From Phormidesmis priestleyi (GTDB lineage: Bacteria; Cyanobacteriota; Cyanobacteriia; Phormidesmidales; Phormidesmidaceae), in the NCBI GenBank assembly GCA_003242115.1, contig QBMP01000099.1, positions 8,139 to 13,991 of the forward strand: DNA of 5,853 bases. Direction: 5' to 3'. The notes below the pieces were generated by a model. The model ran no database searches and was not told the DNA's origin. It saw only the letters and a program-made list of their open reading frames with translations. Shown one piece after another: positions 1 to 5,346 of this stretch (positions within the stretch are counted from its first letter, which is position 1; every line of letters starts with the position of its first letter). Position numbers and translations under genes: made by a program.

Positions 1-1101
1 AGCAATGATTATTTGGGCTTAGCGGGCGATCAGCGGCTGGTGGAGCGGGCGATCGCGGCCACCCAAACCTATGGCACCGGCGCAACCGGCTCTCGGCTCT
101 TGAGCGGACACCGACCTTTGCACCGTGAGTTAGAGCAGGCAATAGCGCAGCTCAAAGGCACCGAAGACGCGATCGTTTTTAGCAGCGGCTACTTGGCCAA
201 TATTGGCACCATTACAGCGCTGGTTGGCAGTCGCGATCTGATCTTGGCAGATGCGTATAACCATGCCAGCCTCAAAAATGGTGCAGCCCTCAGCGGCGCT
301 CAGGTGATCACTTACGCTCATGCTGATTTAGGCGCGCTAAGAGTCGAACTTACCCAGCATCGAGCCGCTTATCGCCGCTGCCTGATTGTGAGTGATGGCG
401 TGTTTGGTATGGATGGCGATGTTTGCTCTTTGCCAGAGATTTTGGATTTGGCAGATGAATTTGACGCGATGGTGATGATCGATGAGGCTCACAGCGTCGG
501 CGTGCTGGGTAAAACTGGGGCTGGCTGCGCTGAGCACTTTGACTGTGGCGATCGCCCTCTGGTGCAAATGGGAACGCTCAGCAAGGCATTTGCGAGTTTG
601 GGCGGCTATGTCGCGGGCAGCGCGGAACTGATCGACTTTTTGAGAAATCGCGCCGCTAGCTGGATTTATACAACCGGGCTATCGCCTGCGGATACCGCCG
701 CAGGCTTAGGGGCTATTGAAACCCTTCAGCAAGAACCCGCCCGCTTGCAAAGGCTCTCTCAAAACGCTCGGTATCTCACCGGGAAAATTGACGCCCTGAT
801 TGCTGATTTATCTGGCGATCATTTATCTGGCAATCATTTGTCTAGCGATCATTTGTCTGGCGATCAGCCTATTTCGATCAGGCGGCTACCTTCGGATTCG
901 GCGATTGTGTGCCTCACGGTTAAAGACGCGGCTACCGTGCTAGCGCTCACCCGGCAGCTCAAAGCTCAAGGCATTTTCACCTCAGCGATTCGCCCCCCGA
1001 CGGCCCCCACCAGCCGGTTGCGCCTTAGCCTAATGGCCACTCATACCTTTGATCATATCGATCAGCTAATCAGGGCGCTGGGGCGTTGTCTCAGCAAATA
1101 A
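1..1101 (+). CDS. bioF: 8-amino-7-oxononanoate synthase (KAPA synthase), 5'-truncated by the window edge
   Basis: This is a PLP-dependent alpha-oxoamine synthase. BioF condenses pimeloyl-ACP (or pimeloyl-CoA) with L-alanine to give 7-keto-8-aminopelargonate in cytosolic biotin synthesis. The frame is open from base 1, reading SNDYLGLAG, the usual motif near residue 45 of BioF, so about 40 N-terminal residues and the start lie outside the window. In visible numbering, H88 (YNHAS) is the expected PLP-stacking histidine. D161 and H164 lie in the DEAH segment. K195 in TLSKAFAS is the Schiff-base lysine. AIRPPT at about 329-334 is the C-terminal motif that favours BioF over the related KBL, ALAS or SPT enzymes. 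Visible length is 366 residues; E. coli BioF has 384 in total, so this protein is longer than usual. The excess lies mainly in a repeat-containing loop at about residues 265-295. No other bio gene is visible. The next gene follows after 45 bp on the same strand. Confidence 0.93.
   Translation, partial: SNDYLGLAGDQRLVERAIAATQTYGTGATGSRLLSGHRPLHRELEQAIAQLKGTEDAIVFSSGYLANIGTITALVGSRDLILADAYNHASLKNGAALSGAQVITYAHADLGALRVELTQHRAAYRRCLIVSDGVFGMDGDVCSLPEILDLADEFDAMVMIDEAHSVGVLGKTGAGCAEHFDCGDRPLVQMGTLSKAFASLGGYVAGSAELIDFLRNRAASWIYTTGLSPADTAAGLGAIETLQQEPARLQRLSQNARYLTGKIDALIADLSGDHLSGNHLSSDHLSGDQPISIRRLPSDSAIVCLTVKDAATVLALTRQLKAQGIFTSAIRPPTAPTSRLRLSLMATHTFDHIDQLIRALGRCLSK
808..867 (+). repeat. In-frame 15-bp tandem repeat (4 units) inside bioF
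   Basis: Four 15-bp units begin at 808, 823, 838 and 853, each close to TTATCTGGCGATCAT. They encode [15 protein letters not shown] and LSGDQ. The units differ by one to three bases each. They sit between the PLP domain and the C-terminal small domain, where E. coli BioF has a shorter loop. The length is a multiple of three, so the frame is kept. The unit contains GGCGATC, part of the HIP1 word. Expansion by replication slippage is the likely origin (inference). Confidence 0.9.
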
Positions 1102-1102
1102 T

Positions 1103-1132
1103 CCTTTAAAGTAAAGGGTGAAAGAACCTTTA
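1103..1132 (+). other. Three alternating hexamers able to form two exclusive hairpins between bioF and the small gene
   Basis: CCTTTA (1103-1108), TAAAGG (1112-1117) and CCTTTA (1127-1132) occur in series. The middle copy can pair with either flank, giving loops of 3 or 9 bases. Both stems are short and AU-rich. There is no T tract, so this is not a standard terminator. It may be chance, or it may influence RNA stability between the two genes. The 45-bp gap (1102-1146) shows no strong Shine-Dalgarno sequence: AAAGGG at 1113-1118 is about 30 bases before the start, too far to count as one. Confidence 0.25.
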
Positions 1133-1146
1133 GCCTTAGCTTCTCT

Positions 1147-1374
1147 ATGATCATGGCAGACATTAACTGCGCGGTAGACTGCATCGACGGCTGTGTACTC
1201 GGTGAGCAGTGTCCTCACAAAGACGCTCAGCAAGAAACCGCTCAATTCATTGAAAATACCTCGCTAGACGACATGCTAGAAATGGCCGCTGAAGCGGTGC
1301 GCCGTAAGCAGTCCGAGCGAGTGAGTGAAGGGCCTAAATGGGTCTTTCCAGAAGACGGCATCAAGCCCGATTAA
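1147..1374 (+). CDS. Small four-cysteine protein of unknown function (75 aa)
   Basis: A short soluble acidic protein with no membrane segment or signal peptide. Its N-terminus holds four cysteines, C8-x3-C12-x3-C16-x5-C22, followed by Pro-His (GEQCPH). This spacing could bind a metal or an Fe-S centre, or form disulfides, but that is inference. The middle (about residues 38-58, LDDMLEMAAEAVRRKQ) looks like an amphipathic helix. The end, PKWVFPEDGI, has the look of a conserved tail. From memory, similar small proteins with a CIDGCVLGEQCPH-like core are found across cyanobacteria without an assigned function; I could not search. The start could be ATG 1147 or ATG 1153, and no ribosome-binding site decides between them. 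It follows bioF by 45 bp in the same frame, so co-transcription is plausible. The channel gene on the other strand ends 26 bp downstream. Confidence 0.85.
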   Translation: MIMADINCAVDCIDGCVLGEQCPHKDAQQETAQFIENTSLDDMLEMAAEAVRRKQSERVSEGPKWVFPEDGIKPD

Positions 1375-1400
1375 CCCAGTTAAGCCTGATTGATTCACGG

Positions 1401-3242
1401 CTAATCTCGATCTAAACCCAGCGGAGTTCGCTCAGAATCCAGGCCCGATTGCCAGTGGAGTTCGACTTTTTCTTGAGGGACGCCAATTGCAATTTCGGCT
1501 GCATCGAACTGGTGTTTAATCCGCGCTCTGAGTTCGCGGGCGACTGGCCACTGCTGTAAAGGCTGAGTTTTGAGCAATAGGCGCAGCGTAATCCCCGTTG
1601 GATTGACGGCTTCTATGCCGAGTACATCAGGCGGCTCTAAAATCAGGCGCTGCCATGCCTCTTCTTGAGAAAGCTCAAGGGCGGTGCTTTTAAGCAGGGC
1701 TATTGCTTTATTAACATCCGCCGTATGATCAATCACGATGGATAGATCCACCTGGGCCCAGTCTTTAGATAGGTTTTGAACGATGCTGATTTGGCTGTTG
1801 GGAATGGTGATTACACGGCCTTCACTGTCTCGCAGTTGAGTGATGCGCAAGTTAACGTATTCGACGCTGCCGGTAAGCCCTTGCACCGAAATCACATCGC
1901 CTATCCCGAAGTGATCTTCAAACAGGATTAAAAAACCATTGATAATATCTTTGATCAAGCTTTGGGCGGCGAGTGAAATGCCAATGCCCGCAATGCCTGC
2001 ACCGGCTAAAAGCGGGGCAATTTTGACGCCTGCAATAGCCAATCCGCTCAGTACCGCGATGCCAAAAATGACTGCGCCTGCCACGCCTTTGGCCGCTTGC
2101 GAAAAGGTCGAAAACCGCAGGTCTAGTCGGCGCGATCGCGCTGGAGCCCACCTCGCCCCTTCTTGCAAAGCCAATCCCACCTTATCAATCAGCACACTGC
2201 TGAGCCGAATGGCAATGTAAGCGATGATGCCAATTAACAAAATTTTGGTCGGGACTCTCGTCCAATAGAGCAGCAGCGTCGTCAGCCAACGGCTGTAAGG
2301 CGACAGATTGAGTATCCACAGCAAACTACCTAGCCATAAACCCAGCTGAAATAAAATTAGTAGCCCGTCTGCGGTTTCATTGAGCTTACGCTTTTGGCGA
2401 TTGTCTAATCGTGCTTTGAGCTGATCAAAAATGCCATCCCAGTAAGGCGGTTCAGCAAGCATTGGCGACGCTTCTACCATAGAATTAGGCTCTCGATGTG
2501 GCCCCATTTGAGTGCTGGCACTACGGAGCCTGATCTGCCGCAGCCTAAGCACTCGGCTCATGCGAACGGCCCATAGCTGTAGCAATAGAGCAATCACCAA
2601 GATAACCGCCGCAACCTTAGCTTGCTGCTGCCAAAACTTTGGCTGTCGCTCTTGCCAATAGCGTCGAAAAGCCCTTTCTAAATCCGTTTGGAGGATGTCG
2701 GCATACGTGATTGGATTCGCATGACCGCTGATTTGCGCGTCTAAAAGCGTGACGGTTAGCAATGACGTGTCATTGACTGAAATGACGGGTAAGTTACTGG
2801 CTTCATCGACTTTAATGCTGACCGTTGGGGGCGGATCATTCGCGGCAAATGTTTTAGAGGCGATCTCATACAGCCGCTGCTGAATTTCTTGAGCCCGACT
2901 TTCGGCAGGTCGCTGCTGATCCACAGCAGGCGCGCTGATTAAAAATAGCGTTCTGCCGTCCAAATAAATCGGGGCCGTATCGACCGCCTCAGGCATCACC
3001 CATTCACTCGACAACTGGCTAGGCAGCAGGCGCTCAGCGGCACTAGGCGTGGGACTAGGTGCGGGACTAGGGGCGGGACTGGGCGCTTCAGATGAGGGAG
3101 CCTGAGTGGCAGTCGGTGGCACACCGGAATTACCGGGCAGTAGCTGAGCCTTAGCAGGCAGGTACGAAACTCCAAATAGGCAAATTACCAGTAAAGCAGC
3201 CCCTAAACAGGACACGAATCGCGATTTTAGCGGCTTTGCCAT
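1401..3242 (-). CDS. MscS-family mechanosensitive ion channel with N-terminal periplasmic domain (613 aa)
   Basis: A small-conductance mechanosensitive channel homologue, expected to open under membrane tension and release solutes after osmotic downshock. Residues 1-32 form a signal peptide (basic start, hydrophobic core, cleavage near PAKA-Q). Residues 40-75 are a Pro/Ala/Ser-rich linker. About 88-205 form a soluble domain with a DGRTLFLI strand. Predicted membrane segments lie at about 209-226, 292-312, 332-352, 385-407 and 408-441. The last is the pore-lining TM3, rich in Gly and Ala (LLAGAGIAGIGISLAAQSL) and followed by the MscS beta-domain (FGIGDVISVQGLTGSVE, then RVITIPNSQI). Basic loops at 227-240 and 354-375 place those sides in the cytoplasm, consistent with N-terminus out and C-terminus in. 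E. coli MscS has 286 residues, so this is a large variant. The start is ATG at 3242, supported by the signal peptide; no clear Shine-Dalgarno precedes it. It is divergent from ribD and convergent with the small gene at 1147. Confidence 0.94.
   Translation of the reverse strand: MAKPLKSRFVSCLGAALLVICLFGVSYLPAKAQLLPGNSGVPPTATQAPSSEAPSPAPSPAPSPTPSAAERLLPSQLSSEWVMPEAVDTAPIYLDGRTLFLISAPAVDQQRPAESRAQEIQQRLYEIASKTFAANDPPPTVSIKVDEASNLPVISVNDTSLLTVTLLDAQISGHANPITYADILQTDLERAFRRYWQERQPKFWQQQAKVAAVILVIALLLQLWAVRMSRVLRLRQIRLRSASTQMGPHREPNSMVEASPMLAEPPYWDGIFDQLKARLDNRQKRKLNETADGLLILFQLGLWLGSLLWILNLSPYSRWLTTLLLYWTRVPTKILLIGIIAYIAIRLSSVLIDKVGLALQEGARWAPARSRRLDLRFSTFSQAAKGVAGAVIFGIAVLSGLAIAGVKIAPLLAGAGIAGIGISLAAQSLIKDIINGFLILFEDHFGIGDVISVQGLTGSVEYVNLRITQLRDSEGRVITIPNSQISIVQNLSKDWAQVDLSIVIDHTADVNKAIALLKSTALELSQEEAWQRLILEPPDVLGIEAVNPTGITLRLLLKTQPLQQWPVARELRARIKHQFDAAEIAIGVPQEKVELHWQSGLDSERTPLGLDRD
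3039..3086 (-). repeat. 12-bp tandem repeat (4 units) encoding the Pro-rich linker of the MscS-like channel
   Basis: Four 12-bp units lie at 3039, 3051, 3063 and 3075. On the + strand the core is GGGACTAGGNGC, with the 3039 and 3075 units diverged. On the coding strand they give APSP, APSP, APSP and TPSA (residues 53-68). This lies just after the signal-peptide cleavage site and before the periplasmic domain, so it would act as an extended spacer, possibly in contact with peptidoglycan (inference). Near-identical codons in the units suggest expansion at the DNA level. Confidence 0.88.
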
Positions 3243-3321
3243 AGGTCAATTAGAAAGAAGGAAAACGGCTATTAGCGGATCGTCTGCTTGCAGGCACTGA
3301 TCGCTCACTCAACTTTACAGC

Positions 3322-3366
3322 CCCCTATCCTATAGCCCCTATCCTATAGGTATAGGCAGAGGCAGA
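3322..3366. repeat. Nested short tandem duplications (14 bp x2, 6 bp x2, 6 bp x2)
   Basis: A perfect 14-bp direct duplication, CCCCTATCCTATAG, occupies 3322-3335 and 3336-3349. It runs into TATAGG twice (3345-3356), which runs into GGCAGA twice (3355-3366). Together they make a compact low-complexity block in the middle of the divergent promoter region. Such stacked duplications suggest slippage and could differ between close strains, changing the spacing of promoter elements. Confidence 0.85.
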
Positions 3367-3412
3367 GTGCTAGCAGACTCTTTGATAGCCTATAAGAGAA
3401 AATTGCCGATAG

Positions 3413-3436
3413 CAGCAAAGCAGTAAAGCAGTAAAA
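3413..3436. repeat. 8-bp tandem repeat (3 units) just upstream of ribD
   Basis: The units CAGCAAAG, CAGTAAAG and CAGTAAAA lie end to end at 3413, 3421 and 3429. The array ends 15 bp before the ribD start, so it falls in the presumed 5' leader, about where a ribosome-binding site would be expected. No canonical GGAG-type sequence is present there. Confidence 0.8.
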
Positions 3437-3451
3437 CTAAGTCGATGACCC

Positions 3452-4549
3452 ATGCTTATGTCAAATCCTGCCGCAGATGATTCTATAGACGCGGCGATGA
3501 TTGCCCGTTGCTGTGAGTTGGCATCTCAAGCAGCCGGTCACACTGCGCCTAATCCCCTAGTCGGTTCGGTGATTACTCAAGGTGATGAAATTGTCGCAGA
3601 AGGCTATCATCCGCAGGCCGGTGAACCTCATGCAGAAGTATTTGCCCTGCGCGCCGCCGGAGCCCAAGCGCAAGGCGCGACGCTCTATGTGAATTTAGAG
3701 CCCTGCAACCATACGGGTCGAACGCCGCCCTGTAGCGAAGCGGTGATTGCCGCAGGGATAAAGCGGGTGGTGATTGGCATGAAAGATCCTAACCCAGTGG
3801 CCGGTGGCGGGATTGAAAAACTACGCGCGGCGGGCATTGCGGTGACAGTAGGTGTGGAGGGCGATCGCTGCCGTCGGCTCAATGAAGCCTTTATCCATCG
3901 AGTTATCCACCATCGGCCTTTTGGCATCTTAAAATATGCCATGACCCTTGATGGCAAAATTGCCACCACCACCGGCCATAGCGCTTGGGTGAGCGGGCCA
4001 GCGTCGCGTCAGCGCGTACACCAGCTTCGCAGCCAGTGCGACGCGGTGATTGTCGGCGGTAACACCGTACGACAAGACAATCCTCACCTCACCAGTCATA
4101 GCGAAGGCAATCGCAATCCGCTGCGTATTGTCATGAGCCGTCAGCTCAATCTGCCCGCAGCTGCCCATCTTTGGGATACAGCGATCGCGCCTACTTTGGT
4201 CATCACGCAATCAGGCGCAGATTTGACGGTGGCAGCAGCGCTCACACAGCAGGGCGTTGAGGTGCTGATCCTAGAGCAGCTAACGCCAGCAGCCGTCATG
4301 GAGGTGCTGTATCAGCGCGGCTTACTCAGCGTTTTGTGGGAATGCGGAGGTACGTTGGCCGCAGCCGCGATCGCCGAAGGTGCGGTGCAAAAAGTATGGG
4401 CATTCATTGCCCCCAAAATCATTGGCGGCGCAAATGCACCCACGCCTATCGGCGATCTAAAACTAGAAAAAATGGCTCAAGCAAAAGCAATCACTGAGCT
4501 GAGCGTCACCACAGTGGGTACAGACATACTGCTACAGGGCTATCTATAA
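3452..4549 (+). CDS. ribD: Bifunctional diaminohydroxyphosphoribosylaminopyrimidine deaminase / 5-amino-6-(5-phosphoribosylamino)uracil reductase
   Basis: RibD performs the second and third steps of riboflavin synthesis in the cytosol: hydrolytic deamination of the GTP cyclohydrolase II product, then NADPH-dependent reduction of its ribose. The deaminase domain covers about residues 12-150, with zinc ligands H60 (PHAE, with E62 as proton shuttle), C85 and C94 in PCNHTGRTPPC. The reductase domain (about 157-365) shows KYAMTLDGKIAT at 161-172, VGGNTVRQDNP at 201-211, ECGGTLAAAAI at 297-307 and PKIIGG at 321-326. At 365 residues it matches E. coli RibD (367). After DPNP (112-115) the sequence reads VAGGG, one residue shorter than the common DPNPxVAGxG. 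The start is ATG 3452; ATG 3458 is equally possible, since no clear ribosome-binding site is seen. It stands alone, divergent from the channel gene and convergent with the thioredoxin-like gene 71 bp away. Confidence 0.96.
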   Translation: MLMSNPAADDSIDAAMIARCCELASQAAGHTAPNPLVGSVITQGDEIVAEGYHPQAGEPHAEVFALRAAGAQAQGATLYVNLEPCNHTGRTPPCSEAVIAAGIKRVVIGMKDPNPVAGGGIEKLRAAGIAVTVGVEGDRCRRLNEAFIHRVIHHRPFGILKYAMTLDGKIATTTGHSAWVSGPASRQRVHQLRSQCDAVIVGGNTVRQDNPHLTSHSEGNRNPLRIVMSRQLNLPAAAHLWDTAIAPTLVITQSGADLTVAAALTQQGVEVLILEQLTPAAVMEVLYQRGLLSVLWECGGTLAAAAIAEGAVQKVWAFIAPKIIGGANAPTPIGDLKLEKMAQAKAITELSVTTVGTDILLQGYL

Positions 4550-4586
4550 GCCAAATTGCATGGCCTCTTTAACGGCTACCAGACTG

Positions 4587-4610
4587 CATGGTCAAATTCA
4601 TGGTCAAATT
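4587..4610. repeat. Perfect 12-bp tandem duplication between ribD and the thioredoxin-like gene
   Basis: CATGGTCAAATT occurs twice without a gap, at 4587-4598 and 4599-4610, in the 71-bp convergent intergenic stretch. I see no strong hairpin followed by a T tract here, so neither convergent gene has an obvious intrinsic terminator. Confidence 0.88.
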
Positions 4611-4620
4611 CGCTGCTGTC

Positions 4621-4983
4621 CTAAGCTGATCGAGACAAGATAGACCCTGAAAACCGACTGCTGAGTGCAATGCCTTTAAGCCGAGTTCGCAGCGATTCTC
4701 GGCTTTTGAAGCCTTCAATGCGGTGCAGCGCTTGGCCGTCTTGGATGTAAATCAGCGTCGGCAGGGTTTGGAGCTGATAGTGATTGGCCAGCTTGAGGTT
4801 GGCATCGGCATTGATTTCAACTATTTTCAGCGGAGTTGGCCAGTCAGCCTGCACACTCGCTAAAACGGGCGAAATCAGTCGGCAGATGCCACACCAGGGC
4901 GCTTGAAAATGAACAAAAACTGGGACCGAAGAGGTAAGGACTTCATGCTGGAAGTTTTCTTCAGTAACCGTCGTCATCATCAT
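4621..4983 (-). CDS. Thioredoxin-like protein with a CGIC active site (120 aa)
   Basis: A single-domain thioredoxin fold, probably a cytosolic disulfide reductase; the partner proteins are unknown. The redox motif is W30-C31-G32-I33-C34, instead of the classical WCGPC, in a matching context (PVFVHFQAPWCGICRLISPVL compared with VDFWAEWCGPCKMIAPIL of E. coli). P39 and the cis-proline P75 (LPTLIYI) are conserved, and G91 matches E. coli G92. The buried Asp26 of E. coli thioredoxin is replaced by H25, and Lys57 by a hydrophobic or acidic context (EINAD). A basic, Ser-rich tail of about 14 residues follows the last helix. Length is slightly above the usual 105-110. Three consecutive ATG codons (4983, 4980, 4977) leave the exact start open. 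There is no signal peptide. It is convergent with ribD and lies 363 bp downstream of the DUF92 gene on the same strand. Confidence 0.92.
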   Translation of the reverse strand: MMMTTVTEENFQHEVLTSSVPVFVHFQAPWCGICRLISPVLASVQADWPTPLKIVEINADANLKLANHYQLQTLPTLIYIQDGQALHRIEGFKSRESLRTRLKGIALSSRFSGSILSRSA

Positions 4984-5346
4984 AGGTGAGGGCTCTTAAT
5001 CTTTTTAAATTTAATTTTATTGCAGATAAATGGCAGCCAGCGTCGCGCCTAGCTAGCATCACTCAGCGATGAATTAGGGTGGGAATTTACTTGGGACATG
5101 CAATCGCGAATTGCCTGGGGAATTCACGATCGCATTCAGCGGAGCTTAAGGGCAACTTACCAACCTCTGACCTTAAAAACAAGGCTAGGAGTCATCTTCA
5201 GCTATCCCTAATTTATAGCTATATCTTATATTCTTTTTTGAGAAATAACGTATAACTTTCGTCTAGTTTCTCTTCAAACGCTTACATTCATAAACCATTA
5301 AAGCCAGTGGTTTGGTGCAGCATGAGCGCAGAGAAAAGCAGCTTTT
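4984..5346. other. 363-bp intergenic region without a recognisable gene
   Basis: No reading frame here has coding character, and I see no tRNA-like or rRNA-like sequence. AT-rich stretches at 5001-5020 and 5211-5240 flank a more mixed centre. The first lies 20-35 bp upstream of the thioredoxin-like start and is the likeliest place for its promoter, though no clear -35/-10 pair stands out. The second includes the palindrome TATAGCTATA (5214-5223) and a run of six T at 5234-5239. A small inverted repeat, GAATT/AATTC, lies at 5108-5125. The 3' flank of the DUF92 gene lies at the right end. An unannotated small RNA is possible but not supported. Confidence 0.5.
5292..5313 (-). terminator. Possible hairpin downstream of the DUF92 gene
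   Basis: AAACCA (5292-5297) pairs with TGGTTT (5308-5313), and two further pairs (one a G-T) extend the stem to 8 with a 6-base loop. It begins about 34 bp past the stop codon of the DUF92 gene. On the minus strand the stem is followed by ATGAATG rather than a T tract, so it is not a typical intrinsic terminator. It could mark the 3' end of the transcript. Confidence 0.25.

Larger units (their letters stand above)
3243..3451. promoter_or_regulatory. Divergent intergenic region carrying the start signals of the MscS-like gene and ribD
   Basis: These 209 bp separate two genes transcribed away from each other, so both promoters should lie here. A possible -10 for ribD is TATAAG at 3391-3396, with no convincing -35 partner. 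The heptamer CCTATAG occurs at 3329 and 3343, and CCTATA again at 3389. CCTATA (3343-3348) and TATAGG (3351-3356) form an inverted repeat with a 2-bp centre, which could be an operator or a by-product of the local duplications. I see no FMN riboswitch (RFN element) ahead of ribD. Confidence 0.45.

Noticed and set aside
130..567. Two minus-strand open frames opposite bioF (130-321 and 337-567)
   Set aside because: They are antisense to the conserved PLP domain and have no recognisable features.
1939..2220. Open frames on both strands within the channel gene (+ 1939-2220, - 1918-2151)
   Set aside because: They overlap the conserved TM3/beta-domain coding region in other frames and lack motifs of their own.
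3322..3349. CRISPR-like repeat
   Set aside because: The two 14-bp units are directly adjacent, with no spacers between them, and no cas gene is nearby.
3243..3451. FMN riboswitch upstream of ribD
   Set aside because: None of the conserved RFN helices or its characteristic core could be recognised; the region is dominated by short tandem repeats.
3685..4210. Two minus-strand open frames opposite ribD (3685-3972 and 3929-4210)
   Set aside because: The ribD frame carries all catalytic motifs over this interval; the antisense frames are by-products of its codon use.
5334..5346. AAAAG-CAG-CTTTT mini-hairpin as terminator of the DUF92 gene
   Set aside because: The stem is only 5 bp of mostly A-T pairs with a 3-base loop, and no T run follows on the minus strand.
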